Shown: one piece after another, positions 1 to 10,259 of the stretch
How the letters are laid out: every line of letters starts with the position of its first letter
Numbering within the stretch: the stretch's first letter is position 1
Origin: Edwardsiella anguillarum ET080813
GTDB lineage: Bacteria > Pseudomonadota > Gammaproteobacteria > Enterobacterales > Enterobacteriaceae
NCBI RefSeq assembly: GCF_000264765.2
Contig: NZ_CP006664.1
Span: forward strand, 2,604,001-2,668,000
Length of the DNA: 64,000 nt
Direction: 5' to 3'
The notes under the pieces: model-generated
The model's input: only the letters and a program-made list of their open reading frames with translations
Told to the model about the DNA's origin: nothing
Databases searched by the model: none
Position numbers and translations under genes: made by a program

Positions 1-27
1 TCGGTTGACCCTAAAGGAATCTAAGTA

Positions 28-1281
28 ATGGATATTATTGACCGTTTTATTAGTTACACCCAAATTAATACCACCACCGATCGTGAGAAAGGGGCCCAGG
101 GCATCATGCCGTCGTCGCCGGGTCAGCGGGTGCTGGCGCAGCGCCTGGGAGAGGAGCTGCGCGCGCTCGGCCTGCAGGAGGTGCAGGTCAGGGAGAATGC
201 CATCGTCACCGCGACGCTACCGGCTAACTGCGATCGGCCGCTGCCGACGGTGGCCTTTTTTGCTCATCTGGACACCAGCGCCGAGCAGAGCGCCGATACC
301 CACGCCCAGGTGCTGCCTTACCGCGGCGGCGATCTGTGTCTGAACGCCGAGCGGCAGATCTTTCTGCGCCAGAGCGCGTTTCCCGAGCTGGCCGACTACG
401 TTGGCGATGATCTGATCGTGACCGACGGCACCAGTCTACTGGGGGCGGACGACAAGGCGGCCATCGCCGCCATCATGAACGCCCTGCAGCACCTGCAGGC
501 CAACCCGCAGATTGCCCACGGCCCGGTCAAGGTGGGCTTTGTCCCGGACGAGGAGCAGGGGCTGCGCGGCGCCAAGGCGTTCGATACCGAGGCCTTCGGC
601 GCTGACTTTGCCTATACCCTGGACTGCTGCGGCATCGGCGAACTGGTGTGTGAAAACTGGAACGCCGGCGATGTTGAGGTGATCTTTACCGGCGCCTCGG
701 CGCACCCGATGTCGGCCAAGGGCAAGCTGAAGAACTCGCTGCTGATGGCCCATAAGTTCATCGCCATGCTGCCGCCGGGCGAGGCGCCGGAGTACACCGA
801 AGGGCGTGAGGGTTACTACTGGGTGAAGCAGCTGTCGGGCAACAGCGCGCGTACCGTGCTCAAGCTGGATATCCGCGACTTTACCGACGCAGGCTATCGC
901 CAGCGGATGGCGTTTATCCGCCAGCTGGCGCAGAGCTGTGAGGCGCTGTGGGGCGAGGGGAGCGTCGTGGCCCACCTCGCTGATCGCTATGCCAACGTGG
1001 CCAACAGCCTGCAGGGCGCCGCGAGTTTCCCGGTGGAGATCGCCCTGCGCGCCTACCGGCGCTGCGGTATTACCCCGCGCCCGGTGCCGATGCGCGGCGG
1101 CTATGACGGCGCGGTGCTGTCGCAGAAGGGACTGCCCTGTCCCAACCTGTTTACCGGCGCGCATAACTTTCACTCCATCTATGAATACCTGCCGGTGAAA
1201 TCCCTGCGGGCGGCCAGCGACGTGGTGGTTGCGGCGATCGTCGAGACCCACGCCCACTTCAGCGCAGAGGAGACGGCATGA
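28..1281 (+). CDS. pepT: Peptidase T (tripeptide aminopeptidase)
   Basis: M20-family zinc aminopeptidase that removes the N-terminal residue of tripeptides in the cytoplasm. The 417-residue length is close to enterobacterial PepT. Visible motifs are FFAHLDTS (first metal ligand, near residue 78), LLGADDKAA (bridging Asp), PDEEQGLRG (catalytic Glu and ligand), TLDCCGIGE and the C-terminal GAHNFHSIYEYLP ligand region. An AAAGGA Shine-Dalgarno precedes the ATG. The stop overlaps the next start as ATGA, so it is probably co-transcribed with the downstream transporter gene. Family identification is secure. Confidence 0.97.
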   Translation: MDIIDRFISYTQINTTTDREKGAQGIMPSSPGQRVLAQRLGEELRALGLQEVQVRENAIVTATLPANCDRPLPTVAFFAHLDTSAEQSADTHAQVLPYRGGDLCLNAERQIFLRQSAFPELADYVGDDLIVTDGTSLLGADDKAAIAAIMNALQHLQANPQIAHGPVKVGFVPDEEQGLRGAKAFDTEAFGADFAYTLDCCGIGELVCENWNAGDVEVIFTGASAHPMSAKGKLKNSLLMAHKFIAMLPPGEAPEYTEGREGYYWVKQLSGNSARTVLKLDIRDFTDAGYRQRMAFIRQLAQSCEALWGEGSVVAHLADRYANVANSLQGAASFPVEIALRAYRRCGITPRPVPMRGGYDGAVLSQKGLPCPNLFTGAHNFHSIYEYLPVKSLRAASDVVVAAIVETHAHFSAEETA

Positions 1282-2639
1282 TCCAGGTGATTATCGCGCT
1301 GCTGGTGATCGTGGCGGTGGCCCGCCTGATCCTGCGCGGCTATAAGGCGGAGCCGGTGCTGCTGGTGGCCGGCCTGCTGCTGATGTTCTGCACCCAGCTG
1401 GCGGGCTGGGGCAGCGTGTTGCCGAAAGGGGTGGCCACGACCGGGATCGCGGCGCTCGACCCCTTTGAGGTGATGCGCGATCTGTTCAGCACCCGGGCGG
1501 CGGATCTGGGGCTGATGATCATGGCGCTGATGGGCTTTGCCCACTATATGGATCACATCGGCGCCAACGAGGCGGTGGTGCGGGTGGTGACCCGCCCGCT
1601 GCGTCGCCTGCAGTCGCCCTATACCCTGCTGTTCTTCTCTTACCTGCTGGCCAGCCTGCTGCAGCTGGCCATTCCGTCGGCTACCGGCCTGGCGGTATTG
1701 CTGATGGGCACCATGTTCCCCATCATGCTGGGGCTCGGGCTGTCCGCCGCGTCGGCGGCGGGGGTGATCGCGACGTCGCTCGGGGTGGCCTATACCCCGA
1801 CGGCGATCGACGCCATCCGCGGCGCCAAGGCCGTTGAGATGGATGTGGTGGAGTATGTGCTGTACCACCAGGGGCCCGCGGCGCTGGCGACGGTGCTGGT
1901 GGTCGGCATCTGCCATGTCTTCTGGCAGCGCCACTGCGATCGGCGCGCCGGCACGCTGCCGCAGGCGGCGGTACGGCAGCAGGAGGATGCGCCCGCCCGC
2001 TCCCCCGCCTTTTATGCGCTGCTGCCGATGCTGCCGATTCTGATGGCGGTCGGCTCCTCCAAGCTGTTTGTCAGCGGCATCAACCTGAATATCGTCACCA
2101 TCGTGATGATCGCCATGGCGATCTGCATGCTGATCGAACTGCTGCGCCTGCGCGACTTCAAGTCGGTGTGCGACGGGTTTAGCCACTTTCTGAAAGGGAT
2201 GGGGCAGGCGTTTGCCGGCGTGGTTGGCCTGCTGGTGGCCGCCGGGGTCTTTGCGCACGGCATCAAGGTGATCGGCGCCATCGATCAGGTGATCCTGCTG
2301 GCCGAACACGTCGGGCTGCCCCCCTTCGCCATGGCCATTGTCTTTGCGCTGGTGACCTTCGCTGCCGCGATTATCATGGGATCGGGCAATGCGCCTTTCC
2401 TGGCCTTCGTGGAGCTGATCCCGCAGATCGCCAGCAGCATGGGCGCCAACGCGGTGGCGATGATCCTGCCGATGCAGCAGGCCTCCCATATGGGGCGCGC
2501 GCTGTCGCCGGTCTCCGGGGTGGTGATCGCCGTCTCCAGCGGCGCCAAACTCTCGCCCTTTGAGGTGGTGCGGCGTACCTCGGTACCGCTGATCGCGGGC
2601 TTTCTCTTCCATACGGCGCTGATCGGCCTGTTCTACTGA
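1278..2639 (+). CDS. DcuC-family anaerobic C4-dicarboxylate transporter
   Basis: A 453-residue, very hydrophobic inner-membrane protein with about a dozen predicted membrane segments. It starts MIQVIIALLVIVAVARLILR and has internal family-like stretches such as IPSATGLAVLLMG and GSGNAPFLAF. DcuC-type carriers move succinate, fumarate or related dicarboxylates under anaerobic conditions. The gene overlaps pepT by four bases (ATGA), implying translational coupling. The exact substrate cannot be read from the sequence. Confidence 0.88.
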   Translation: MIQVIIALLVIVAVARLILRGYKAEPVLLVAGLLLMFCTQLAGWGSVLPKGVATTGIAALDPFEVMRDLFSTRAADLGLMIMALMGFAHYMDHIGANEAVVRVVTRPLRRLQSPYTLLFFSYLLASLLQLAIPSATGLAVLLMGTMFPIMLGLGLSAASAAGVIATSLGVAYTPTAIDAIRGAKAVEMDVVEYVLYHQGPAALATVLVVGICHVFWQRHCDRRAGTLPQAAVRQQEDAPARSPAFYALLPMLPILMAVGSSKLFVSGINLNIVTIVMIAMAICMLIELLRLRDFKSVCDGFSHFLKGMGQAFAGVVGLLVAAGVFAHGIKVIGAIDQVILLAEHVGLPPFAMAIVFALVTFAAAIIMGSGNAPFLAFVELIPQIASSMGANAVAMILPMQQASHMGRALSPVSGVVIAVSSGAKLSPFEVVRRTSVPLIAGFLFHTALIGLFY

Positions 2640-2684
2640 GTATTGGCGTGACGCGCCAAGGGTGAGAGCGCATCGGTGCGATGG

Positions 2685-2717
2685 GGCCGCAGAGTGAAGA
2701 CGGCGGCCTCTTTTTTT
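2685..2717 (+). terminator. Rho-independent terminator after the transporter gene
   Basis: GGCCGC (2685-2690) pairs with GCGGCC (2703-2708) across a 12-base loop and is followed by TCTTTTTTT. It closes the pepT-transporter unit. Confidence 0.75.
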
Positions 2718-2773
2718 GCCTGCCGTAAAGCGGACTACACTGAGATCATCCGAGGGAGAGAAGGAGAGCGTCG

Positions 2774-3298
2774 ATGAAAGCGTGGCCAGCGCTGTGCGCC
2801 GTCCCCCTGGCGCTGTTGCTGGCGGCCTGTCGCTCGCCGGCCCCGCCGCGCGGCGTCGAGCCGCTGCGGGGGTTTGACGTCGCGCGTTATCTGGGCATCT
2901 GGTATGAGGTTGCCCGTCTGGACAACCGCTTTGAGCGCGGGCTAACGCAGGTGAGCGCCCACTATGCCTTACGCGAGGATGGCGGCATCAGCGTGCTCAA
3001 CCGCGGCTACGATGCGCAGCGGCGGCGCTGGCGTCAGCGTCAGGGCAAGGCCTACTTTATCACCGGGCCGACGACGGCGGCGCTGAAGGTCTCCTTCTTT
3101 GGGCCGTTCTACGGCGGCTACAACGTGATCGCGCTGGACGATGACTACCGCTATGCGCTGGTCTGTGGGTCAAACCGCCGCTACCTGTGGATCCTGTCGC
3201 GAACGCCGACGCTTCCGCCCGCGGTCAGGCAGGCGTATATCCGCCGGGCGGGCGCGCTCGGGTTTGCGGTAGAGCAACTGCGGTGGGCCGATGGGTAG
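2774..3298 (+). CDS. blc: Outer-membrane lipocalin Blc
   Basis: A 174-residue bacterial lipocalin precursor. The N-terminus is a lipoprotein signal peptide with lipobox LLAAC (Cys near residue 19), so the mature protein is lipid-anchored. The lipocalin signature follows as RYLGIWYEVARLDNRFERG, and the conserved C-terminal strand region YLWILSRTP is present. Blc binds fatty acids or lysophospholipids and is linked to envelope stress and membrane repair. AAGGAG lies just upstream of the ATG. The gene is convergent with pepD. Confidence 0.95.
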   Translation: MKAWPALCAVPLALLLAACRSPAPPRGVEPLRGFDVARYLGIWYEVARLDNRFERGLTQVSAHYALREDGGISVLNRGYDAQRRRWRQRQGKAYFITGPTTAALKVSFFGPFYGGYNVIALDDDYRYALVCGSNRRYLWILSRTPTLPPAVRQAYIRRAGALGFAVEQLRWADG

Positions 3299-3300
3299 AC

Positions 3301-3332
3301 AAAAAAATCCGCGCGCCCGAGGGCGTGCGGAT
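3301..3332 (-). terminator. Terminator of pepD (between blc and pepD)
   Basis: ATCCGCGCGCCC and GGCGTGCGGAT form a long stem with a GAG loop. Read leftward it is followed by seven T residues, so it ends pepD and may also help stop blc transcription. Confidence 0.85.
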
Positions 3333-3382
3333 GAAGTGTGGTTCGCCGCGTCGTCAGTCGCGCGGCGTTCGTCTGCGCGGGA

Positions 3383-4843
3383 TCAGGCTTTTTCCGGGAT
3401 CGCCTTCAGCAGGGCGGTCAGCAGTTGCCAGTAGCGGCCAACGCTCGGGATGTTGACCTGCTCGTCCGGCGAGTGCGGCCCGGTGATGGTCGGCCCAATG
3501 GAGACCATATCCATCAGCGGATAGGGTTTCTTGAACAGACCGCACTCCAGACCGGCGTGGATCACCATGATGTTTGGCAGGGTACCGAACAGCTTGTGGT
3601 AGGTGTCGCGCACCAGGTGCATCACCGGGGAGCTGGCGTCCGGCTCCCAGCCCGGGTAGCTGCCCTTGGCCTCTACGCGGGCGCCGGCCAGCGCGCCCAG
3701 CGAGGTCAGCTGGCTCACCACGGCGTCTTTACCGCTTTCGTTCAGGGAGCGGATCAGGCAGATAACCTGCGCCTCGCTCTCCGCCGTGGTGACCACGCCC
3801 AGGTTAAGGGAGGTTTCCACTACGCCCTTGACCTCGTCGCTCATGCGGATCACCCCGTTCGGCGTGCTGTTCAGCAGCGCGATAAAGCGGGATTGGCTGG
3901 CGGCGTCCAGCGGCAGCAGCGCGCTTTGCGCCGCGTCGACCGTGACGCGCGGGCTCTTCTCAACGGCGCTCAGGTCGTGTGCGACGATCGACTGGAAGTG
4001 CTGCGCCAGCGCCTGCAGACGATCGAGGTTTGCCGCCGGCAGCGCCAGGGTGGCGAAGGCTTCGCGCGGGATGGCGTTACGCAGGGTGCCGCCGTTGATG
4101 TCCAGCACCCGGGCGCCCAGCTCGTCGGCGTGACCGGCCAGGAAGCGGCCCAGCAGCTTGTTGGCATTGCCCAGCCCCAGATGGATGTCGCCGCCGGAGT
4201 GACCGCCCTTCAGCCCTTTGATGCTGAGACGAACCACGCTCAGGCCGGCCGGCATCGCTTCACGCTGCAGCGTCAGGCTGGTGATCACGTCGATGCCGCC
4301 GGCGCAGCCCATGTAGACCTCGCCTTCCTCTTCGGAGTCGGTGTTGATCAGGACTTCACCCTGCAGCCAGTTGGGCTGCAGGCCGAAGGCGCCGTCCATG
4401 CCGACCTCTTCGGTCATGGTCAGCAGCACTTCCAGCGGGCCGTGAACCACGCTGTCATCGGCCAGCACCGCCAGCGCAGAGGCCATGCCGATGCCGTTAT
4501 CGGCGCCCAGGGTGGTGCCGCGCGCTTTAACCCAGTCGCCGTCGATATAGGCCTGAATGGGATCGCGGGTAAAATCGTGGTCGGTGTCGTTATTCTTCTG
4601 CGGAACCATGTCCAGGTGTGCCTGCAGCACCACCGGAATGCGTTGTTCCATGCCGCGGCTGGCCGGTTTACGCAGCAGGATGTTGCCTACCGCGTCGCGC
4701 TCGGCGTGGATCCCTTTCTGGCTGGCCCAGGCCATGATGTGGGCGGCCAGCGCTTCTTCGTGGTAGGAGGGATGCGGAATGGCGCAGATATCGGCAAAGA
4801 TCTGCCACAGCGGCTGTGGCGACAGTTGAGACACTTCAGACAC
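3383..4843 (-). CDS. pepD: Aminoacyl-histidine dipeptidase (peptidase D)
   Basis: Broad-specificity cytoplasmic zinc dipeptidase of the M20 group, 486 residues with a GTG start at 4843. The GTG is chosen because AGGAG lies seven bases upstream and the protein then begins MSEVSQLSPQPLWQIF like characterised PepD; the open frame extends further upstream without coding support. Motifs include QAHLDMVPQKN, LGADNGIGMA, TMTEEVGMDGA, GLKGGHSGGDIH and the C-terminal HAGLECGLFK. A strong terminator follows the stop. Confidence 0.96.
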   Translation of the reverse strand: MSEVSQLSPQPLWQIFADICAIPHPSYHEEALAAHIMAWASQKGIHAERDAVGNILLRKPASRGMEQRIPVVLQAHLDMVPQKNNDTDHDFTRDPIQAYIDGDWVKARGTTLGADNGIGMASALAVLADDSVVHGPLEVLLTMTEEVGMDGAFGLQPNWLQGEVLINTDSEEEGEVYMGCAGGIDVITSLTLQREAMPAGLSVVRLSIKGLKGGHSGGDIHLGLGNANKLLGRFLAGHADELGARVLDINGGTLRNAIPREAFATLALPAANLDRLQALAQHFQSIVAHDLSAVEKSPRVTVDAAQSALLPLDAASQSRFIALLNSTPNGVIRMSDEVKGVVETSLNLGVVTTAESEAQVICLIRSLNESGKDAVVSQLTSLGALAGARVEAKGSYPGWEPDASSPVMHLVRDTYHKLFGTLPNIMVIHAGLECGLFKKPYPLMDMVSIGPTITGPHSPDEQVNIPSVGRYWQLLTALLKAIPEKA

Positions 4844-5257
4844 GTTAAGTCTCCTGATATACGGTTGTGCTGTGAGGGTGCATGCCCGAGTGGGTGTCAT
4901 GCGATCAAACGCGGGCGTAATGGGTTGCGCACCGCCGCTGGCCGCAGACAATATGCGCGGCACAGCCAGATTTTCAGAGAATACCACCATATTGACCCGG
5001 TGGGGCAGGCTTTGACATCAATTTGCCCCTGGGAGGCCGGCTTTGGCATCTATTGGGCAGGGCGCCGGGGCGAAAGTGGCGATGGCGGGGGGCGAATAGA
5101 CGCACTGCGGCACAATTAGCGCGAGCGCGGCGGCGCTTTGACATCACGGGGCTGGTTTTTATCGTGGCAGGTCACTATAATCTCGCGCAACCTTTTTTCC
5201 CCCCGACTAATTTATAAGCCATTTAACAGTTTGTTATCATTGGCTGGGATATGTTTT
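4844..5257. promoter_or_regulatory. pepD-gpt divergent intergenic region
   Basis: 414 bases without a credible gene. It must hold the divergent promoters of pepD and gpt. A TATAAT hexamer at 5176-5181 is a possible gpt -10 box, but its -35 region is poor. TTTGACATCA occurs twice (near 5011 and 5138), which could be a shared regulatory element or chance. No known operator was recognised. Confidence 0.4.
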
Positions 5258-5716
5258 ATGAGCGAAAAATACGTTGTGACCTGGGACGTGCTGCAGATGC
5301 ATGCGCGTAAACTGGCTGCCCGCCTGCTGCCCGCCGAACGCTGGACCGGGATCATCGCGGTAAGCCGCGGCGGCCTGGTGCCCGCGGCTCTGCTGGCGCG
5401 TGAGCTGGGTATCCGCCACGTGGATACCGTCTGCATCTCCAGCTATGACCATGATAACCAGCGTGAGCTCAAGGTGCTGAAGTGCGCCGAGGGCGACGGT
5501 GAAGGGTTTATCGTGGTAGACGATCTGGTCGATACCGGCGGCACCGCCAAGGCCATTCGCGACATGTATCCCAAGGCGCACTTCGTGACCCTTTTCGCTA
5601 AGCCGGCCGGCCGTCCGCTGGTGGACGACTACGTGGTCGATATCCCGCAGAATACCTGGATCGAGCAGCCGTGGGATATGGGCGTCAGCTTCGTCGAGCC
5701 CCTGAGCAGCCGTTAA
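5258..5716 (+). CDS. gpt: Xanthine-guanine phosphoribosyltransferase
   Basis: 152-residue purine-salvage enzyme converting guanine, xanthine or hypoxanthine with PRPP to the nucleotide. The ATG at 5258 is preferred over the longer open frame because the product then starts [20 protein letters not shown] and has the family length. The PRPP-binding loop is [13 protein letters not shown], and the SRGGLVPA loop lies near residue 36. The gpt-frsA-crl order matches other enterobacteria. Confidence 0.97.
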   Translation: MSEKYVVTWDVLQMHARKLAARLLPAERWTGIIAVSRGGLVPAALLARELGIRHVDTVCISSYDHDNQRELKVLKCAEGDGEGFIVVDDLVDTGGTAKAIRDMYPKAHFVTLFAKPAGRPLVDDYVVDIPQNTWIEQPWDMGVSFVEPLSSR

Positions 5717-5737
5717 TTCGTCCGCGCTTTTCCCTGC

Positions 5738-5771
5738 GGCGCCCGGCTTTATGCCGGGCGCCGTTGTTTTT
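5738..5771 (+). terminator. gpt terminator
   Basis: GGCGCCCGGC and GCCGGGCGCC make a perfect 10-bp stem with loop TTTAT, followed by GTTGTTTTT. Confidence 0.9.
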
Positions 5772-5900
5772 GGCGCGCGTCCTGCGTTGCCAATTTCTCT
5801 TCGGCTCGGCATGATAAACGGTGCTGCCGTACCGCCTATAATGACAGGGCTGCCCGGCAGTTTCCGTTAGCAACCTGTCTATGGAGGCCATCGTTCCGCT

Positions 5901-7166
5901 ATGAGCGAATCAAACCAACCCCGCGCCAACCTGTCGGAAACGCTGTTCAAACCGCGTTTTAAACACCGCGAAACGTCCACGCTGGTCAATCGCGTCGCCG
6001 GCGCGGCGCTCCCCGGCATCAACAGCGCGCTGGATGGCCGTTCGCAGGCGAACTGGTATCGCATTATTAACCGGGTGATGTGGGCCTGGCGCGGCGCCGA
6101 TCCGCTGGAGGTCGAAATGGTGCTGGCGCGCATTGCCGCCAGCGACGCCGAGCGCAGCGATGAGCGACTGCTGGACACCGTGGTGGGCTACCGCAGCGGC
6201 AACTGGATCTATGAGTGGTCTCACCAGGCGATGGCGTGGCAGCAGCGCGCCCAGCAGGAGCCGCAGGCGTCGCGCGCCGGAGAGATGTGGCTGCAGGCGG
6301 CCAATCTGTACAGCATTGCCGCCTACCCGCACCTGAAAGGGGACGATCTGGCCGAGCAGGCCGAGGCGCTGGCCAACCGGGCCTACGGCGAGGCCGCCCG
6401 CCTGCTGAGATATGAGCTGCGAGAGCTGACCTTCAGCGTGCCCGGCGGCAAGGCGATTACCGGGTTTCTGCACCTGCCGGACGGCGGCGAGGCGGGGCCC
6501 TATCCCACCGTGCTGCTGTGCGGCGGCCTCGATATGCTGCAGAGCGACTGCCACCGCCTGTTTCGCGACTATCTGGCGCCGGCCGGAATGGCCATGCTGA
6601 CCATCGATATGCCGTCGGTAGGCCTCTCATCCCACTATACCCTGTCGCAGGACTCCAGCCGCCTGCACCAGGCGGTGCTGCAGCAGATGGCCGATCTGCC
6701 CTGGGTCGACAGCACGCGGATCTCGGCGCTGGGCTTCCGCTTTGGCGCCAACGTGGCGGTACGCCTGGCCTACCTGGAGCCGCGCCGCCTGCGCGCCGTC
6801 GCCTGCCTGGGACCGGTGGTGCACCATCTGCTGTGCGACGGCAACCTTCATCAGCGGGTGCCGCCGATGTATATCGACGTGCTGGCCAGCCGCTTGGGCA
6901 TGGCGTCGGTGTCCGATGCCGCACTGCTGACGGAGCTGCGCTGCTATTCGCTGAAGACCCAGGGGCTGCTGGGGCGCCGCTGCCCCACGCCGATGCTGGC
7001 GGCCTATTGGGAGCGCGATCCGTTCTGCCCGCGCCAGGAGGCGCAGCTGATCGCCAACTCCTCCGCGCAGGGGGAGCTGCTGGCGGTCTCCTCATCGCCG
7101 CTGTACCAGGGGTTCGATCGTGCGCTACGTCAGATTTGTGAATGGTTCAAGAAGCACTCATATTAA
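5901..7166 (+). CDS. frsA: Fermentation-respiration switch protein FrsA (alpha/beta-hydrolase fold esterase)
   Basis: 421 residues, slightly longer than the usual ~414. The N-terminus contains [14 protein letters not shown] followed by the helical cap, and the hydrolase core has [22 protein letters not shown] and [16 protein letters not shown] (nucleophile-elbow region). FrsA interacts with unphosphorylated EIIA-Glc and is reported to shift carbon flux towards fermentation. It lies between gpt and crl as in E. coli. A GGAGG sits about 13 bases before the ATG. Confidence 0.95.
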   Translation: MSESNQPRANLSETLFKPRFKHRETSTLVNRVAGAALPGINSALDGRSQANWYRIINRVMWAWRGADPLEVEMVLARIAASDAERSDERLLDTVVGYRSGNWIYEWSHQAMAWQQRAQQEPQASRAGEMWLQAANLYSIAAYPHLKGDDLAEQAEALANRAYGEAARLLRYELRELTFSVPGGKAITGFLHLPDGGEAGPYPTVLLCGGLDMLQSDCHRLFRDYLAPAGMAMLTIDMPSVGLSSHYTLSQDSSRLHQAVLQQMADLPWVDSTRISALGFRFGANVAVRLAYLEPRRLRAVACLGPVVHHLLCDGNLHQRVPPMYIDVLASRLGMASVSDAALLTELRCYSLKTQGLLGRRCPTPMLAAYWERDPFCPRQEAQLIANSSAQGELLAVSSSPLYQGFDRALRQICEWFKKHSY

Positions 7167-7227
7167 TTTAATTGCTTAATTTGGCGGTTTTGTTAAAAGA
7201 GGGTAACCGTAATAAGGAGATTGCTTA

Positions 7228-7629
7228 ATGACATTACCCCAAGGCTACCCCAAAGGACGATTGATCAAAAAATTCATGGCGCTGGGACCTTACCTGCGCG
7301 CCGATCAGTGCGCTGACAACCGTTTTTTCTTTGACTGTCTGGCCGTATGCGTCAACGTCAAGCCGGACCCGGAGAAGCGTGAGTTCTGGGGCTGGTGGTT
7401 GGATCTGCAGGCCGAGGGCGAGCGTTTTCACTACCGCTATGCGCTAGGGCTATACGATAAGGCCGGACGCTGGCAGACGCTGGAGATCGCCGATCGGCAG
7501 GTGAGCGAGCGCTTACTGCAGACCCTGACCACCTTCCACGGCAATCTGCAGAGCCTGCTGGATACCCTTTCGATGTCGCTGCACCCCGCCGACGACGACT
7601 CCCTGCGGCTGAGCCGCGCCGAACGCTGA
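7228..7629 (+). CDS. crl: Sigma-S-binding protein Crl
   Basis: 133-residue Crl, which binds RpoS and promotes its association with core RNA polymerase, raising sigma-S-dependent transcription. The protein shows the family N-terminus [22 protein letters not shown] (quoted in part: [18 protein letters not shown]) and the conserved [17 protein letters not shown] patch. An AAGGAG ribosome-binding site sits at about 7214-7219. In E. coli phoE lies between crl and proB; here only about 190 bases separate them and phoE is absent. Confidence 0.95.
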   Translation: MTLPQGYPKGRLIKKFMALGPYLRADQCADNRFFFDCLAVCVNVKPDPEKREFWGWWLDLQAEGERFHYRYALGLYDKAGRWQTLEIADRQVSERLLQTLTTFHGNLQSLLDTLSMSLHPADDDSLRLSRAER

Positions 7630-7821
7630 TTTGGATCATACGCAACGCCTTTTCGTCGGCTTTGCGTATGCTTTTACCCCCCGCCTGTTGGCATAATGGG
7701 CTACGCCTGATAAAAATGCAGGCGGGGCGAGGCGGCGCCGCGGGCGCCGCCGTCTCCACGTTAGCGTGCCGGGAACCACGGTTCCTCTCTTTATTCTGTG
7801 AAAACACAACGGTTATAGAAC

Positions 7822-8928
7822 ATGACGAGTGGCAGTCAGACCCTGGTGGTAAAACTGGGCACCAGCGTGTTGACCGGCGGCTCCCGCCGCCTCAACCGCG
7901 CCCATATCGTAGAATTGGTCCGGCAGTGTGCCCAGCAGCACGCCGCGGGACACCGTATTGTGATCGTGACCTCCGGGGCGATCGCCGCCGGGCGCGAGCA
8001 CCTGGGCTACCCGGATCTGCCGGCGACCATCGCCTCTAAGCAGCTGCTGGCGGCGGTGGGGCAGAGCAGCCTGATCCAACTGTGGCAGCAGCTGTTCGCC
8101 ATCTACGGCATCCATATTGGTCAGGTGCTGCTGACCCGCGCCGATATGGAGGATCGCGAACGCTTCCTCAACGCCCGCGATACCCTGCACGCCCTGATGG
8201 ACAACCGTATCATTCCGGTGATCAACGAAAACGACGCGGTCGCCACGGCGGAGATCAAGGTGGGTGACAACGACAATCTGTCGGCGCTGGCGGCGATCCT
8301 GGCCGGGGCCAACAAACTGCTGCTGCTGACCGATCAGGCCGGGCTGTTTACCGCCGATCCGCGCCATAACCCGGCGGCAGAGCTGATCCGTGAAGTGACC
8401 GGTATCGACGATGCGCTGCGCGGCATCGCCGGCGACAGCGTCTCCGGGCTGGGCACCGGCGGTATGACCACCAAGCTGCAGGCCGCCGACGTGGCCTGCC
8501 GCGCCGGGATTGAGGTGGTTATCGCCGCGGGCAGCCGTCCCGGCGTGATCGGCGAGGTGATCGACGGAATCTCCGTCGGCACCCGCTTTCACCCCCTGCA
8601 GACGCCGCTGGAAAACCGCAAGCGCTGGATCTTTGGCGCCCCGCCGGCCGGTGAAATCGTGGTGGACGACGGCGCGCTGGAGGCGATCGTCACCCGCGGC
8701 AGCTCGCTGTTGCCCAAGGGGATCCGCGAAGTGAGCGGTGACTTTTCCCGCGGTGAGGTGGTGCGCATCCGCACGCTGGACGGGCGCGATCTGGCGCACG
8801 GCGTCTCCCGCTACAACAGCGATGCGCTGCGCATGATTGCCGGCCACCATTCGCTGCAAATCAGTGCGATCCTCGGCTATGAATATGGCCCGGTAGCCGT
8901 ACATCGTGACGATATGATCGTCAGCTAA
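7822..8928 (+). CDS. proB: Glutamate 5-kinase
   Basis: First enzyme of proline biosynthesis, phosphorylating L-glutamate. The 368-residue protein has the amino-acid kinase domain ([13 protein letters not shown] near the N-terminus, [46 protein letters not shown]) and a C-terminal PUA domain (about residues 277-355). The ribosome-binding site is weak. proA follows after nine bases, so this is the proBA operon. ProB activity is normally feedback-inhibited by proline through the kinase domain. Confidence 0.97.
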   Translation: MTSGSQTLVVKLGTSVLTGGSRRLNRAHIVELVRQCAQQHAAGHRIVIVTSGAIAAGREHLGYPDLPATIASKQLLAAVGQSSLIQLWQQLFAIYGIHIGQVLLTRADMEDRERFLNARDTLHALMDNRIIPVINENDAVATAEIKVGDNDNLSALAAILAGANKLLLLTDQAGLFTADPRHNPAAELIREVTGIDDALRGIAGDSVSGLGTGGMTTKLQAADVACRAGIEVVIAAGSRPGVIGEVIDGISVGTRFHPLQTPLENRKRWIFGAPPAGEIVVDDGALEAIVTRGSSLLPKGIREVSGDFSRGEVVRIRTLDGRDLAHGVSRYNSDALRMIAGHHSLQISAILGYEYGPVAVHRDDMIVS

Positions 8929-8937
8929 GGAGCCATC

Positions 8938-10191
8938 ATGCTGGAAGAGATGGGTAAGGCCGCCAAACGGGCCTCATATCAGCTGGCGCTGCTGAGCAGC
9001 GCCCAGAAAAACCGGGCGCTGGCGCTGATCGCCGATTGCCTGCAGCAGGATAGCGCGGCCATTTTACAGGCCAACGCGGAGGACGTCGCCCAGGCGCGCG
9101 CGGACGGCCTGAGCGAGGCGATGCTGGATCGTCTGCTGCTGACCGAATCCCGCCTGGCGGCGATCGCCGCCGACGTCCGCCAGGTATGCAGTCTGCACGA
9201 TCCGGTCGGTGAGATCATTGATGGCCGCCAGCTGGACAGCGGCCTGAGGCTGCAGCGCCGCCGCGTCCCCCTGGGGGTGATCGGGGTTATCTATGAGGCG
9301 CGCCCCAACGTCACGGTGGATGTCGCCTCGCTGTGCCTGAAGACCGGTAACGCAGTGATCCTGCGCGGCGGCAAAGAGACCTGGCGCACCAACCGAGCGA
9401 CGGTGGCGGCGATCCGCCGAGCGCTGGAGCTGGCCTGCCTGCCGCAGGACGCGGTGCAGGTGATCGAGAGCCCGGATCGGGCGCTGGTCAGCGAACTGCT
9501 ACGCCTGGATCGCTATGTCGACATGCTGATCCCGCGCGGCGGCGCCGGGCTGCACCGGCTGTGCCGCGAGCAGGCGACGATCCCGGTGATCACCGGCGGC
9601 ATCGGCGTCTGTCATATCTATGTCGATCGCGGCATGGAGATCGACGCGGCGCTGACGATCATCACCAACGCCAAGACCCAGCGCCCCAGCACCTGCAATA
9701 CGGTAGAGACGCTGTTGATCAACGCCGCCATCGCTCCCGCCTTTATGCCAGCGCTCAGCGCGCAGATGAAGCGCGCCGGCGTGACTCTGCACGCCTGTCC
9801 GCGCGCGCTGCCGCTGCTGCAGGACGGCCCGGCGACGACGGTTGCGCTGGATCCGCAAGCGCTGGACGATGAGTGGCTATCGCTGGATCTCAGCGTGGTG
9901 CTGGTGGACGATCTCGATGATGCCATCGACCATATCCGCCTCCACGGCACCCAGCACTCGGACGCCATCCTGACGCGTGACATGCGCGCGGCCGAACGCT
10001 TTGTGAATAGCGTGGATTCGGCGGCGGTGTACGTCAACGCCAGCACCCGTTTCACCGACGGCGGCCAGTTTGGCCTGGGGGCGGAGGTCGCGGTGAGCAC
10101 CCAGAAGCTGCATGCGCGCGGCCCGATGGGGCTGGAGGCGCTGACCACCTACAAATGGATCGGCTACGGCGACGATCTGGTGCGCGCCTGA
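8938..10191 (+). CDS. proA: Gamma-glutamyl phosphate reductase
   Basis: Second step of proline synthesis: NADPH-dependent reduction of gamma-glutamyl phosphate to the semialdehyde. 417 residues. Recognisable segments are [27 protein letters not shown], the catalytic-Cys region [14 protein letters not shown] (about residue 255) and [20 protein letters not shown] near the C-terminus. AAGGAG precedes the ATG. The tRNA-Thr gene downstream matches the E. coli proA-thrW arrangement. Confidence 0.97.
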   Translation: MLEEMGKAAKRASYQLALLSSAQKNRALALIADCLQQDSAAILQANAEDVAQARADGLSEAMLDRLLLTESRLAAIAADVRQVCSLHDPVGEIIDGRQLDSGLRLQRRRVPLGVIGVIYEARPNVTVDVASLCLKTGNAVILRGGKETWRTNRATVAAIRRALELACLPQDAVQVIESPDRALVSELLRLDRYVDMLIPRGGAGLHRLCREQATIPVITGGIGVCHIYVDRGMEIDAALTIITNAKTQRPSTCNTVETLLINAAIAPAFMPALSAQMKRAGVTLHACPRALPLLQDGPATTVALDPQALDDEWLSLDLSVVLVDDLDDAIDHIRLHGTQHSDAILTRDMRAAERFVNSVDSAAVYVNASTRFTDGGQFGLGAEVAVSTQKLHARGPMGLEALTTYKWIGYGDDLVRA

Positions 10192-10197
10192 TCGCGT

Positions 10198-10230
10198 TGC
10201 AACGGCTCCCTCTATTGGTGAGCCGTTGCA
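10198..10230 (+). terminator. proBA terminator
   Basis: TGCAACGGCTC and GAGCCGTTGCA form a perfect 11-bp stem. The T-tract is short, so it may act in both directions between convergent proA and the reductase gene. Confidence 0.75.
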
Positions 10231-10259
10231 TTAACTTCAGCCTATCAATGTGGGCTCGA

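Noticed and set aside
1179..2612. 477-codon leftward open frame
   Set aside because: Antisense to pepT and the transporter; His/Gln/Arg-rich composition typical of a GC-rich shadow frame.
3338..5119. 593-codon rightward open frame
   Set aside because: Entirely antisense to pepD, which has clear motifs and a ribosome-binding site.
7813..8904. 363-codon leftward frame
   Set aside because: Antisense shadow of proB.
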